Assembly (NCBI GenBank): GCA_920105625.2
Contig: OV050030.1
Span: forward strand, 426,362,740 to 426,426,739
Length of the DNA: 64,000 bases
Direction of reading: 5' to 3'
From: Clusia tigrina
Taxonomy: Eukaryota; Arthropoda; Insecta; Diptera; Clusiidae
Part shown: positions 35,901 through 47,931 of the stretch, piece by piece
How positions within the stretch are numbered: position 1 is the stretch's first letter
Layout: each line of letters starts with the position of its first letter
Made by a program: the position numbers and the translations under genes
The notes under the pieces: generated by a model
Seen by the model: the letters and a program-made list of their open reading frames with translations, nothing else
Told to the model about the DNA's origin: nothing
The model's database searches: none

Positions 35901-38900
35901 ATTTGAAAGTGAGGCGCGTGATCGTTCTTATCGGCAATTTCGATGTGAAACACCTGCTGTCCCCGATTCGGTTCGCCGTTGTTGTAAAGACTCGAAGGTG
36001 AGTTATCGCTAGCGATGACCTTCACATTGTAAAAATCGCGTTCCTCACGATCAAACGTGGTCAAAGCAGTTATGTTGCCCGTGTGCGGATCAATTGCAAA
36101 GTAATCCCGATTGTCAGCCAGTTCGAATGAAACAATGTTGTTGGCTTCGGTGCCGTCCATGTCGAAAGCACGCACCTGCATCACGGGCGTACCGGGCGGT
36201 TCATTCTCTAAAATAGTACCAGTCTTCACCTCCGTAAAATATGGAATGTTGTCGTTCACATCTTCGACTTTGAACTTCAGCACATGTTCCGCCACCAGAT
36301 CGAACGTGTTCCGCACACTCATCGTCAGCGTGTAATCTGTAATGGCCTCGTAGTCCAGAGATTTACCTAAACTGATTGTCACATTCGTGCCGCTCTGATT
36401 GAACACGAACGTCTTTTTGCTGTTCGTCTGCTCCGTGCGTCCCGTTATGAGTTCGAATATAACTTCCGGTTTGTCCGGCACATTCGAAACGGCACGTAGC
36501 GTCGTTATGGGCGTCGAGTAGTCCATGTAGTCTTCTTTCAAATAAATGGGATCTTCAATGGGATCGATAAAGGAGGGTGGCTTCTTCGAGGACTCCACCA
36601 CGCGTATTCGCACTTCGATTTGGGCATCCTGGGGCGGATCTGGCACAATATTATAGGCACGTACGGTGATTGTGTAGTATTGTCCGGGTCGCTTGTCAAT
36701 CGGACGATTGAGGTATATAATCCCCGCCGCTTTATCAATCTTGAAATACTGATGATCGCGTTCAGACAGAATTTCGTATTCGATAATGCTGTTGTTGCCA
36801 TCATCGAGATCACTGGCAGTGATGCGCATCACAATTGCATCGGGCTGAAAATATACGAGAGAGCAGAAAGAAATAATAGTTCAAGTAGAGGTTCAGTTAT
36901 AGCAGGCAGTTTTTTAGTAAGTCTCACACACAATAGGAATTAAAAATTAAGTGCTTAAGAATAAAAATTTAAAAATATTTATGCAATTACGAGTCCATAA
37001 TAAATCTTAGAATGGAGCTCAGTATACAGAAATTTCAAATATAAATAACCAAGTCGTGAAAAATGTAAACAAACCATTGTGATAGAAAGAAAAAGTTGTA
37101 TTTATATTAAAAATCAGATCAGAATTGTAAAGTTCTTCATGGAGATCTCTGTATAGTAAAATATGGAGATCTCTGTATTGTTCAGATACAGCAATATGAA
37201 TTTTAATCAAATCAATAAAAGCTCAATTATAAAAAAAAACGTTGAACCGAAGCCCCCGTCCTTCTGGAAACCGTAGGAATTAATATAAAATCACTTAAGA
37301 CACAGAAAAGTGGTCAACTCTAATATGTTGATTCCGATGTTTTGTGGGGCATATCTTTATATGTTGTATTATAAATTATCTGAAATTTCAATCGGAAATA
37401 GTCAATATCTATATTCCGAATCCTATATGATCTAATTTGGCATCATCATCATTATCTTGGCATCCTTTAGTTAGACTTCAACCAGTAACGAAATTCAAAA
37501 TGTAATTGTTTTAATGCTGAAAACCTCGTAATTAGATATAGCACCATTTATGATGTCAACTCCACGGGTTCACCCCAGAATCTATGGTTTCGATAAGATT
37601 TTTTGGGTTAGCGGAGTTTGCATATCTATTAAGCAATATACCATATCGCAATGAGCATCGAAGGAAATCAGCATATCCTTCATTATATATTTTAAGCTTC
37701 ATACACTATGACAACCAACATCAAAGGAAATCGTTTGGCACCTTTCACTCTGGTGATATCACAGCTCAGTCTGGCTAGGAGTATGCCAGAATAGAACAAT
37801 TAAGATTGTATATATGTGAAATTAGTATTCATTTATTTTAGAAAGTTTATTCATAAATTTATTGATAAACTAAACTAGACAGTCAACAACTGATGTGTTC
37901 GGCCTAACTATTGGTTAAACTAATACATTGATATTGACATAAAATTATTTCACATTTTATTACAGAATTTATATTATTATAGAATTGTTTATATGAACAT
38001 TTGATATTAAATGTGAATCCAATTGCGATCCAAAATGATAGAAGAAATACATTCCAATGATTGAATTGCAAATTTGCCAAATTTCTCATTTCTCCCATTT
38101 TGGAATTTTCTCCATAATTAAGTTTTTATTTCTTATTTTCTTTTTAAGAATTATTCACAACAATAAATGATAAAACAAAAAAGGCATAAATACCAAACCC
38201 ATCATTCAAATCGAATTACTTATTTATTTATATAAGAATTTTATTTCCATTAATACAATGATTCCGTCCAAAATTGCAAAGTAGCGTAAACCAGAAACGG
38301 CAACAGAAACGGAATCCAGTACATTTGCAACAGAAACTACAAAATTGAAGGTCAAAAAATGAGCGTTTGGCAACAGAACAGAAACCAAAGAGTATTTACG
38401 TATAGAGGTTCCGTCGCTCTCTTTGGCAAAGTAGAGGAATGGAATTGAATGGCAATCGCCCTGAAACCGTTAACAGATGTTAAACATAACATTATTCTGC
38501 TAAAAACGATTCATAACAGATTCATAGTAAATTTTATATGAGCTTAAGAAGGAATGGTTTTTATTGTCATAATAGGAAAATTAAGAAATGCAGATTTAAT
38601 AGTCTTATTATTTATTAACTATTAGTATATTGATAACATAAAAATTAATACAATTTAGATTAATAAGACATTAATATCAAATCTAACCAATACTATTTGT
38701 TCATGGCTATCGCTAGTCAGCTAGTCAGTGAAAAAATGTTAAAGTGAACATTTCCAATGCTAAAACGACGCATATTTATAGTAAATTTAATTTGAAATTT
38801 CTATTTCAAACAATTTTTGAACAAATTTGAATTCATTAATCCAACAGCAGAGCGTTGTTGCTTTGGCCAAACATTGGCCACGATGCAGTTTCATATATGG

Positions 38901-41900
38901 ACATATTCAAAATACAATTAACGTAATAATAGTAATTTATTTATTAAAATATATATTGTAAATAGCAATAAATATTTAAAAATACATTTTAATAATTTAG
39001 AAATTTTTTGGCTGAAATTAAATTTTTTCAAATTTCTTTTTAAATTCACTGTTAATATGCCGCTGTTATAAAAATTTTTAGCAGAAAAATGTTACATTTT
39101 GACAGCAGGTCCACGGCGATGCCATGCGTTGCATGTCCCCTGTTTTCTAAAGAGCGATTTGCACAGTCTTGTTGTATATTGTCTTTGCAGAAACCACTCA
39201 ACGTGAGTTTTTTTCTCTTCTGTCGACACACGCTCAATTTTTGTGATTAAATTTTATAGCAAAGAGTATGCATAAATAGAGATTGAATCACTCAAGTGTT
39301 GTTTGGTGTCGTAGATATGCCTGTTACTCTGATGCTATTGAATCAGTTCAAAAGCGGTTTTTATTGTTTTGCCTACGTTCCTTTACATGGAACTCCAATT
39401 TTCAACTTCCCTCTTATGTGAGTCGTCTTAAATTAATTCGTCTCCCCTCTCTTAAAACCCGTAGAACTCTGCTTAATGCATGTTTTGTCTTTAAACTCAT
39501 GAGTGGTGAAATAAAAAGTAGTTTTTTGCTTAGCATTCTCCGCTTTAATGCTCCTGCAAGAAGAACAAGGAATTTCAGTCCCTTGAATCTCCATCCCTGT
39601 AATCGGAAGTATTTAGATTTTGTGCCGTTTCGTAACGTGTGTTATGATTTCAATTTAGTTTCGGAGGTGATTTGTTTGAATGCATCCAAACATATGTTGG
39701 AATCGAAAATAACACTTTTTCCTTCAAACCGCAAGTAGTTCTCTTTGTATATATGTTTAATACCCTTCCTAAATCGTTATCAGGCCTTTGAGGCTTAGCG
39801 TAACTGTTAGGTTAGAGAGGTGGTTTTAGTGAGTAAAAATCTCACACTCTTGGGTGGTGCGTACCCCCTCGTGTCTTTTTAAAGATTTCCCCTCCCTAAG
39901 GAAAAAAAAACAAAAAATTTTGTGTAATGAAAGTAAAGGCGATTGCAGAAAAATCGGTGAGCGGCAAGGGGAAGCGAGATGCAATTCGTGTTTTTATGTT
40001 CGAGAGGTTTGCTAGAAAACCCCTCGAACAAAATGTTTGCAACAATAACTTCGTGCGTCATGCGAGCTCTAATATGTATACTCTTTGTTTGTAGTTTCTG
40101 TTGCAAATTAACTGGATTCTGTTGCTATTGCCGTTTCCGATTTATGTCAATCTGCACCTTAATTGTGATTCAGTCAAATCAATCAAGTTTAAATTTCAAT
40201 CCTGATTGACACAGCGTTTATGAGTAGGAATATGAGAATATAGCGAACTATTCGGAAACGAGTCCACCTAAATCGGAGCTGTAATATCAGCCGAGTACGT
40301 GTATATATAATACTATAAATAAAGGATGATCCCAATAGACTATTTTTTTAATGTTCAATCTAATTTCTTTAAGTATAGTATAAGTATACAACTGAGCTCC
40401 CGACTTATCGAATATCAAGGCTTTTGATTAAAAGTGTTCATATTTACACATTACATAAGTAAGATATGGAAACATTACTTATATAACCTACAATATCATC
40501 CACCCACATAGTATCCGAATCTTCTTTTGCATCTGTAATGGCATTAAATACTCCGCAATGTTGTTCATGAAAAGTTCTTCAGTTCAACAATTCATAGATA
40601 TTATTCATAGTTACTCAATTTCCTATTGCACTCTTATATATAGTTCGGAAATATCAAAGGACCTTAACAATAATCTTGAATATATTTGCTTCGGATAAAT
40701 TTCGTTCACGATAAAATTTTGGCGCGAAATAAGTTCCATTACGTATTAATTTCATGGGTGGTGTTTCAGGTCGTGGTGTATAACACCCTTATCTAATCTC
40801 ATATATTCGTAATTTATTTTACAGATTTATTTAAATTTTATTTCATCAAATTTTTATTTATTCGATTCTTCTTTGTTGATGAAATCTCCGGGTTTGTGGA
40901 AGTTGGCAACCCTAAATATCAATGGAGTTAGCATTAGAACTCTAGAAGCTAATGCCAGAGAAGCGACACTTAAACGAAAAATTTCCTGACGTTTAAAAAA
41001 AACTGTCTTTGTTTATCATTAGTTGGCAATCTGTATAGGTTTGTTTATCATTGGTTCTGAAGAAAATCAGCCACACTACTACAGTTTTGCGCATGTGTAA
41101 GTGTGCGCAAAACGAGAGGCGTTTAAGTGTCGCGTCTCTGTGGTCTCTGCTAATGCGACAACGTTGAACACCACTCTAGAAGCAGTCAATATTCGTAGAT
41201 AGTCATTTAAATATTAATATAGTTCTTCACAGAATTCCGATATAGATATAGTCTGATTTTTAACGCAAATCGATCTCAACCACCCTTACACAGTCCCACA
41301 AAATCATTAACAAATATACGCAGCTGCATTGTCCCCCGAGTGTGAACTGAATATTTTCGCAATTATATAATTTAATAAATTTAAATTAGAAAATAAATAT
41401 TCTAATAGGTAAAAAATAAAATTGTCACTTTTTTATTGTTACTTTGTGTGTATAAAAATACTTTCCTTTAGATCTGCCCATATAAAATAAAAACACATTT
41501 TCACGTCAACTTGGAGCTAATTTTCCGCAATGAAAAACCGTATTGCGAAGTGCAAAAATCGAACTGATTTGCGGATTGAAAAACACTCAAATGCGGAAAA
41601 TAGAACGCAAATAAATTGTAAATGGGAAATAAGCCTTTCAAAATGTCGCCAAAGGGTTTCAAGGTTTTGCACAAACAACCCACACAAGAGCCACTGAACT
41701 CTGCTGGAATGCAAGAACCTGAGAGCAAAGCAAAGCAGAGTGACGGACGGACGCTGGGATGAATAAGCGAATGGTAACAACGTCCACGCTAGTTCTAAGT
41801 GGGTGTTGAAATCACAAAAACAAATTGAAATAAGTAAATAAAACTAAAGGAAAATATTTTGCGACTTAACTGCAGCAAATATTTCCAGCTACGCTGTGGC

Positions 41901-44900
41901 CTCAGGGCTACAATGGTACCACGGCCGTCCTATTAAGTGAAACATTCTAGAAATTTATTAATGCTGCTGCAGTGCATAAAACCACACAAACCGACCATGT
42001 TCAATGCTAACTGCAAATATCAGCAGTAAGATCTAAAGCAGGCATACGCACACCGTGGATCATTCGCTTCATGGTTCTCTCAACATTCAAAATCAAGCTT
42101 TTCCAATGATTAACAAAGGCACAAGGTGAAACGTAACAGGACCCGTGGAGGGCTCCTATTTTGCTGGTACATTAAATCAGGTTGGCTCAAGGCTATTATT
42201 TGTATTAATTTGTGGTCGAGGTACGCCACTGAACAGCTGCTGAAGAGCAATCCAGTGTACATACATCTGCCAATTTAATAATGTATAATTTTTCGGAAAT
42301 ATTTTTTGGCTTTCCTCCTTTATGAAGAATTGGTGACGAATTTTATTTTTAAATTTAAATATTATTACTAAATTTCCTGATCATACTTGAATTAAAGGAT
42401 ACAAGGGACGACATTTTTGTGAGATCTAGAGTCTAAATTTTAATGAAGTTGGAAGTCTGAGTTTATGTCACTATTAAGGGGAGTCGAGGATGTTGTTTCT
42501 TAATATCAATATTCCGAATATGACCAGATATCAACCAGTTCGTAGGATATTTCTCAATTTGGCTAATCTTTGAAGTCTTGATAGTTTCGATAAATCAAGT
42601 GTTGATATTATAAAACGATCTCTGATGATTTTAAATGTTTCCTCCATTATGCACAGATATTTCCCAAAAATCAGAACTTGGGAATCCTCAACATAAAATG
42701 CCAAACAAAAAACTTCCTTAGTTGTACGATTTTTTCAGACACACTTAAAATGTAAGGAAGGAAGTCTTTAGAGGAACTATTGTAATGGGGAGCAACATGG
42801 AATTGGCCATATTGAAGAAGTACCAAACGTTTTGAATACGGGAAACTGCAGCATATTCAGAGATAAACTCATATTGTCACGGTCGGCATTTTTCAGATAA
42901 GAATTGTTTATATATATCCACTCAATGTATTTATTTATATATATACATATATGCAACAAATAAAATGAGACCCTAATTGGATTAATGAAACCCTAATTGG
43001 ATTTCCATCAAGTTCTGCTCCGTGATCGATAAACTTATCTAGAAAAATGTGTACGTAGTTAAAAAGAGTATTTTAAGTATGTGACATGCATATTCAATCA
43101 CAGATAGGGATAATGGATTACTATCCTACAGATACTTGATTAGGACAGTTACTTGTTGTGGCATTATTTTTATGTTTTAAGTCTCATTTTATTTACGTAG
43201 GTAGGTAGGTAGGTAGGAGTGGCCGCCCAGTTTGCCAAAAGCACACTTGAGCACACATAATGGCCCATTGTGATACCACGGTGTGGCGCCGTTCAAGCAC
43301 TGACTAAAAAAGTTCCCATACTTGGGATGGTGATAGTCAGCGCAAGGACAGCGCCTGGAAAGGCACGACTCCCCCGTCATGTTTCAGGAAACCATCCTGA
43401 TAGTTTGATGAACCTGGCTATGTCCCTAATATTAATGGATGACAGCTCTGTCAGGCTTGTAAGAAATGGGGCACCAAAGGTGCGAATTCTTCTTCTGCTC
43501 AAGGATGTGCAGTGGCATAAGAGGTGGAAAACCGTCTCGTCCTCCTCCTCGAAGCCACAGCCTCGGCAAAAGTCATTTGAGGGTAGGCCCAGTCTTTCTG
43601 CGTGCTGTCCCATTATGCAGTGGCCGGTCAAAACCGACACAGTTGTCGACAGTGATACGCGATCAAGTCGAAGAAGTTGATTGGTTCTGTTTTTGTCCAT
43701 GCTTGCCCAAGTTAGTCTAGCCGTGTGGCAGGATTCCTCGTTAGCCCTCGTTAGGGTTTGTAGTCGTCAGCCAGATATTTCCGTTTGATTTCGAGCTTGG
43801 CTGTTGCCAGTGGAATGCCGATGTTTACAGAGGGGTGAATGTCGTGCATTAGCGTGCCTGCCTTGGCGAGCTCGTCCGCCTCGCAGTTTCCCGGGATTTC
43901 GCTGTGTCCGGGAACCCAGACTAGGTGCACCCGAGAGTAACTTTTTTTTTACGTACAATTCTTTGATTTTCTGGGTATATCACCACTGACTTCATTCATA
44001 TTCTGAATAAAAAATACCGCGAAATTTTATATTATTTACAAATACCTTTATGAAAAAACTAGGAAGTTTATATTCGGAATACGGTGACTGATCAGTTATG
44101 ACCTTTGGCAACTTTATATCAAAAACTGTTTTGAATGATTATTTGTGCCGGTTTTATAGCACAGATTTAAAGATATCCCTTAATCTCCCACCATGTTGGA
44201 AACTTCAACTTGTATCCCCCGCATAAGCCCCCTTATAATTTACAAGAAGTAATGCCCAGTTTTCTATTTGGGGATTTCCCATATTTGTATGTGATGAAGT
44301 GAAAGCAATGACCAATTACATTGTGCAAACTACAATTGACCGTTGCAGTGAAACGTCCCTAGTGAGTCAATCCGTGGGGTGATTAAATGACATTTCAAAC
44401 TGAGTAGAAATATTTATTCGAAATTAAATTGAACGTTATGAAATCAGAATTGCTGTTCATTTCATAAATAATGAGGATATTTTAATTGTTGGGTGTGATT
44501 TCTGCACTTTAGTACCAAATCGCAGTAATCCTGGGGTCCGCGTATTTGGTTACCATGAGCGCATCAATCACATCACCCACCACAAATTATTCACATACTC
44601 TATTACTCCATAACCGAACTCCATAACGAAACACTCACACAGACCCACATTAACACACAAACACACACAATAAAAACATTGCTCAGTTCACTCACTTGCT
44701 TATCCTCCGACATAGACTCGTCATAGCGAGCTTTATTAAACACTGGCGGATTGTCGTTGATGTCCTCGATGGTTACTTTGAATGTGCAGATGTCATCGAG
44801 CGGCGGGCGGCCATTGTCCGTAGCTTGCACCGTCACGTAGACAGCTTTCTCGTGTATGGGTTCATCGCGATCAAAGGTGTGAGCAGTGACAATTACCCCC

Positions 44901-45424
44901 GTATTTGGGTTAATATGAAATTTTGGCCGTTCTGCGGCAGACTGCACAAGACTGTATTTTATTTCCTGATCAGGATCCGGATCCTCAGCTTGCACCATTA
45001 TGACGAACGTATTTTCCGGCTGCTCCTCCTTTACGGAGGGCTTATAACCGGCGCAGTTCTTAAAGGCAGGCTTACGATTGTCCACCGAAAAGAGTTCGTT
45101 GGAGTTGATGTTGTTGGCGTGCATTGCGTTGCTGTGCCCAAAGAACACAGCAGAGTTACCCGAACGCGCGGACGGCAGTGCGGAATAGAGCGATTGAACC
45201 GATTCCGGCGAACGCCGCAGACGAACAGCATTCGACGTCGAAGAGGTGAAATTTGCAAAAGACGCCGACGTCACGAGGTCACCTGTTGCGTGATGGTACT
45301 GTAACGTGGCAGAGACGGGCGCGGATGTGTGCGTTATCAAGAGTGTTAGCGTAATTAACGTAATGTAATGAATAAATTTTCGTTTGCATAGCTTTTGTTG
45401 ATGTTGTTGTTGGTGTGAAGACAT
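32951..45424 (-). CDS. CadN2: Short neural cadherin, CadN2-like (DN-cadherin 2)
   Basis: Classical-type fly cadherin for calcium-dependent adhesion, expected at the neuronal plasma membrane. Two coding exons join in phase 0: 45424-44696 (243 aa) and 36844-32951 (1297 aa), total 1540 aa. The donor GTGAGT follows SEDKQ and the acceptor TTTTCAG precedes PDAIVMRI, restoring an unbroken cadherin strand. Order: hydrophobic signal segment about residues 17-39, a furin-like RLRR at 68-71, cadherin repeats from about 117 onward (seven clear, with DINDNPPVF/DVNDN calcium motifs, plus a degenerate eighth), a cysteine-rich/EGF-like segment, a laminin G domain, a membrane span about 1362-1384, and a roughly 156-residue tail with a juxtamembrane NYEDEGGGERDTDYDL block and a beta-catenin-binding region ending DQGWRI. 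The short N-terminus, with signal peptide directly before the first repeat, points to CadN2 rather than CadN. A splice acceptor at 45440 just upstream of the ATG suggests an untranslated first exon. The missing introns in the 3.9-kb exon are notable. The 3'UTR should run below 32951. Confidence 0.88.
38386..38425. repeat. 40-bp scrap with the same inverted ends
   Basis: CAAAGAGTATTTACGTATAG opens this segment and CTCTCTTTG closes it, echoing the ends of the element family. It may be an extreme internal deletion product. No target duplication is evident, so the link is tentative. Confidence 0.35.
39260..40087. mobile_element. Inverted-repeat MITE-like element, copy 3, split by a LINE
   Basis: The same element in the orientation of copy 2. 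The left part is 39260 to about 39296 and the right part about 39906 to 40087, interrupted by a jockey-type LINE fragment. The terminal CAAAGAGTATGCATA and its complement are present, with flanks TTTATAG and TTTGTAG. The hairpin is retained around 39998-40028 with arms diverged by one or two bases. Confidence 0.75.
39297..39905 (+). mobile_element. 5'-truncated jockey-clade LINE fragment
   Basis: An open frame up to the stop at 39738 encodes the C-terminal end of a non-LTR reverse transcriptase protein: SVVWCRRYACYSDAIESVQK, LPSYVSRLKLIRLPSL, FVFKLMSGEI and a Cys/Asn-rich tail match the jockey-type ending. A noncoding tail of about 165 bp ends in an A-rich stretch (39900-39917). It lies antisense within the cadherin intron and inside the inverted-repeat element, so it is younger than that element. 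The apparent ATG at 39283 is supplied by the host element and is not a real start. Confidence 0.75.
43199..43943 (-). mobile_element. 5'-truncated I-type LINE tail (RNase H region)
   Basis: The minus strand encodes an RNase H segment (VWVPGHSEIPGNCEADELAK) and then the typical C-terminal zinc-knuckle region (LTGHCIMGQHAERLG, CRGCGFEEEDETVFHLLCHC), separated by a stop codon. The 3' end carries a CCTA-repeat tail (43199-43217). The flanks at 43188-43198 and 43944-43954 are an 11-bp target duplication (ACGTAAAnAAA on the minus strand, 10 of 11 identical). It is a dead, 5'-truncated retro-insertion in the cadherin intron. Confidence 0.8.
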
Positions 45425-45439
45425 TTTGTAGCATTACAC

Positions 45440-45915
45440 TAAAAATATAAACAAATATTTCTTGTTTTTTCAATTTTGCATTGATTTTTAAATCTTTGTG
45501 CATTTAATAAATCAGTTAAATATTTTAATAAAGCTCCAGAAAATTATTTTAGTCACCTACATTACTTTCATCATAGATTTAACAAAATCTACGTTAATTA
45601 CAAAAAAATTGTTGCTATAAAATATAACTTATTAGTCACCCAGTATTATTACCTTTTCTTGGCTGCGTTCGTATTTACTACAATTTACAGAACACCGGTA
45701 CAAAAAAAAAATTTTTGTTTTTTTTCGATCTTGTTTAAGTTTATTCTGCTGCTTTTGTAGTAGTTCTGTCCCTTTTACGTCGATCGACTCGGCGCTGGTG
45801 TGTTTGTTGTTGCTAATGTTGGTGACTGCATTTTCATGGAAACCGAAATTGGAAAGCGAAAATAGGAAAAAACAACTTGTAATCGGTTTTGTTGCATTTA
45901 CCATTTACACTCACA
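45440..45915 (-). other. Candidate 5'UTR intron of the cadherin gene
   Basis: On the minus strand, TTTTTAG ending at 45439 lies 15 bases before the cadherin ATG and looks like a splice acceptor. A plausible donor, GCT|GTGAGTG, sits at 45914-45913. The intervening sequence is AT-rich. If used, an untranslated leader exon would end at 45915 in the spacer shared with Xpa. Splice-site reading only; other donors further upstream are possible. Confidence 0.3.
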
Positions 45916-47043
45916 GCACATTTCAACACAATAACGAAAAAATGTAGAAACGCAGCACAAAAGGTAAACTTGATAATTATTTATTTGCTTCCTTTCTAGT
46001 TTCGTTTGTTCGCACTTAATCTGGTTTTTCTTTGCTTCTTCTTTTTATTCCACAAACAGGTAATTTCAGGTAAAAATAGTGGTTAATACAAAACACGAAT
46101 TGGCAACGATAGCGTTGGATGCATGTGTATATGTGTGTATGAGAATGTATGCGCACGTTATTTGCTTTGGTATTTGTTACCAATGGGATCAAACTTAAAT
46201 AAAAAAAAACACAATGTATGGCAAAAGCAATATCCTCAGAACTTCGGCGTTACTTTTTCAAAAATTCTTCTTTCTTCATATCATTTATTCAAATATTATA
46301 TATTACCAACAACTTTGTAAATAAACACTTTCAACCAATTTTGTTTATACTGGCCGCACTTTTCAATTTAAATTTTCTGTTAACATTTTTCAATATATAT
46401 AATATCATTCAATATACTTAATATATTTTAATTGAACACTGTATTCTTTCAAATTCTTTAAGACTATATGCGATGGGTTTTCAATTAATATTTAATTAAT
46501 ATATTTCAAATTTTTATTATTTACTTAAATATTACATGTATACACTTCGCACGCAAATTTTAAAACGTCCTCACACGTCGAACAACAAAAACTGACTAAA
46601 TTCAACTTCACCTTGCATTCTTTTGCCCTTTCTTTTGGGAACAGTTAAACACTTACGTTTCCAATTGATATGAAAACGTATTCAAATACAACCCTGATTG
46701 TTGAAACGTTAAAACTTGACCCTCTCGATAACAACTATTTTAAAATATATACATATAAAAATAAATTTGTTCAATTTAATAATAATAATTTTGATTTTTT
46801 TCTTTCATTAAATAACAAAGTGATTGTAAAAGAATTTATACTGTATTGTAAACATCTGTGTACAAAACACCCTGCATCTCTCTGTTTACTTAAATCTATT
46901 ACTAAATCATTTGGCAGCTCTCCAGGTAAACAAGAAAATTTCAGTTCGCTCCAGAAACGAATTAAAACGTTGTTGAAGCAAATACTCTCTATAAACTCTT
47001 TATATATCGTATTTGGCTGAAGTTAAGTAGCATATTTGCAAAT
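45916..47043. other. Divergent spacer between cadherin and Xpa genes
   Basis: It should contain the promoters of both genes. A 116-codon open frame at 46670-47020 ends 23 bases before the Xpa ATG, but it is AT-rich and has no family motif. Confidence 0.5.
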
Positions 47044-47931
47044 ATGGCTGAACCGCAAGTAGAGCTGACTGCCGCGCAAAAATGTCGAATGGAACGAAAT
47101 CGACAAAAGGCACTGAGTTTGCGGCAGGCAAAACTAGTTAGCCAACATCCTTACAGCAAGTAAAGCTCAATTTTCCGTTTGATGTTGAACCCTTTTCATT
47201 GAAGATATCCTTTTCACAGGGAAACCGCCGGAGATTGTTCAGTGATTAAAGTGCAGAATACCAAATACGTGGACAGTGGAGGCGGTTTCTTGTTGGAACA
47301 GCCAGTGATACCATCATCCTCCAGTGCAGCTGGCGCTACTGTCGCCGAACCACCAAAAGTCGGTACCGCAATTCCCACGGATGGAACAATTACAATTCCC
47401 GTATCGTATGAGCAGTGCTTGGATTGCGGTGTCGCCTTCGCTGATTCCTTCTTATTCAACAATTTCGCTTATTCAGTATGTGACAAATGCCGGGACCCCG
47501 ATGGACGTCACAGTTTAATAACTCGCACTGAAGCTAAGGCAGAATACTTACTCAAAGATTGTGACTTTGATAAGAGAGAACCACCATTACGCTACATTAG
47601 CCGAAAGAATCCGCACAATATACGTTGGGGCGAAATGAAACTCTACTTGCATCAGCAGGTGGAGAAACGCGCAATGGAAGTTTGGGGCAATGAAGACGGA
47701 TTGGTGCTGCAACACGAAAACCGCGAAGAAAAACGCGAAGTTACAAAAGTACGTAAATATAATAAACAAATGAAGCAGTTACGCATGGAGGTGCGCAGCA
47801 GTCTCTATACGAAGAAGACCAAGTCCACACATGAGCACGAATTTGGTCCCGATACGTACAACGAAGATGACGATAATTACACCCACACTTGCATTGTGTG
47901 TTCCTATTCTGAGACGTATGAGAAAATGTGA
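47044..47931 (+). CDS. Xpac: XPA DNA damage-recognition protein
   Basis: Nucleotide-excision-repair scaffold that binds damaged DNA together with RPA and TFIIH in the nucleus. Exons are 47044-47159 and 47220-47931, joined in phase 2 across a 60-bp intron (GTAAAG...TTTTCACAG), giving 275 aa. The N-terminal helix AAQKCRMERNRQKALSLRQ resembles the RPA32-binding segment of XPA. The C4 zinc finger is C105-x2-C108-x17-C126-x2-C129. It is followed by the conserved DNA-binding core with TRTEAKAEYLLKDCDF and NPHNIRWGEMKLYL, then a basic helix. The C-terminal CIVCSYSETYEKM matches the family's TFIIH-binding end. Length is close to that of fly XPA as I recall it. The start is the first ATG that fits the family N-terminus. 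It is divergent from the cadherin gene, 1.6 kb away. Confidence 0.95.

Larger units (their letters stand above)
36845..44695 (-). other. Large CadN2-like intron, transposon-rich
   Basis: This is the only intron I can place inside the cadherin coding region, about 7.85 kb. It contains a 40-bp inverted-repeat scrap (38386-38425), an inverted-repeat element split by a LINE fragment (39260-40087), and an I-type LINE tail with target duplication (43188-43954). Short direct repeats occur at 37136-37190 (ATGGAGATCTCTGTAT twice) and 42964-43005 (CCCTAATTGGATT twice). No missed exon was recognised, since the flanking exons join cleanly in frame. Confidence 0.75.

Noticed and set aside
39283..39738. 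151-codon open frame as a host gene
   Set aside because: It is the C-terminal end of a jockey-type LINE, with its ATG supplied by the surrounding inverted-repeat element.
43767..43958. Small minus-strand gene
   Set aside because: It is an out-of-frame reading of the RNase H region of the LINE remnant.
46670..47020. 116-codon open frame just upstream of Xpa
   Set aside because: Lys/Asn/Phe/Leu-rich AT-driven translation, no motif, and it occupies the expected Xpa promoter.
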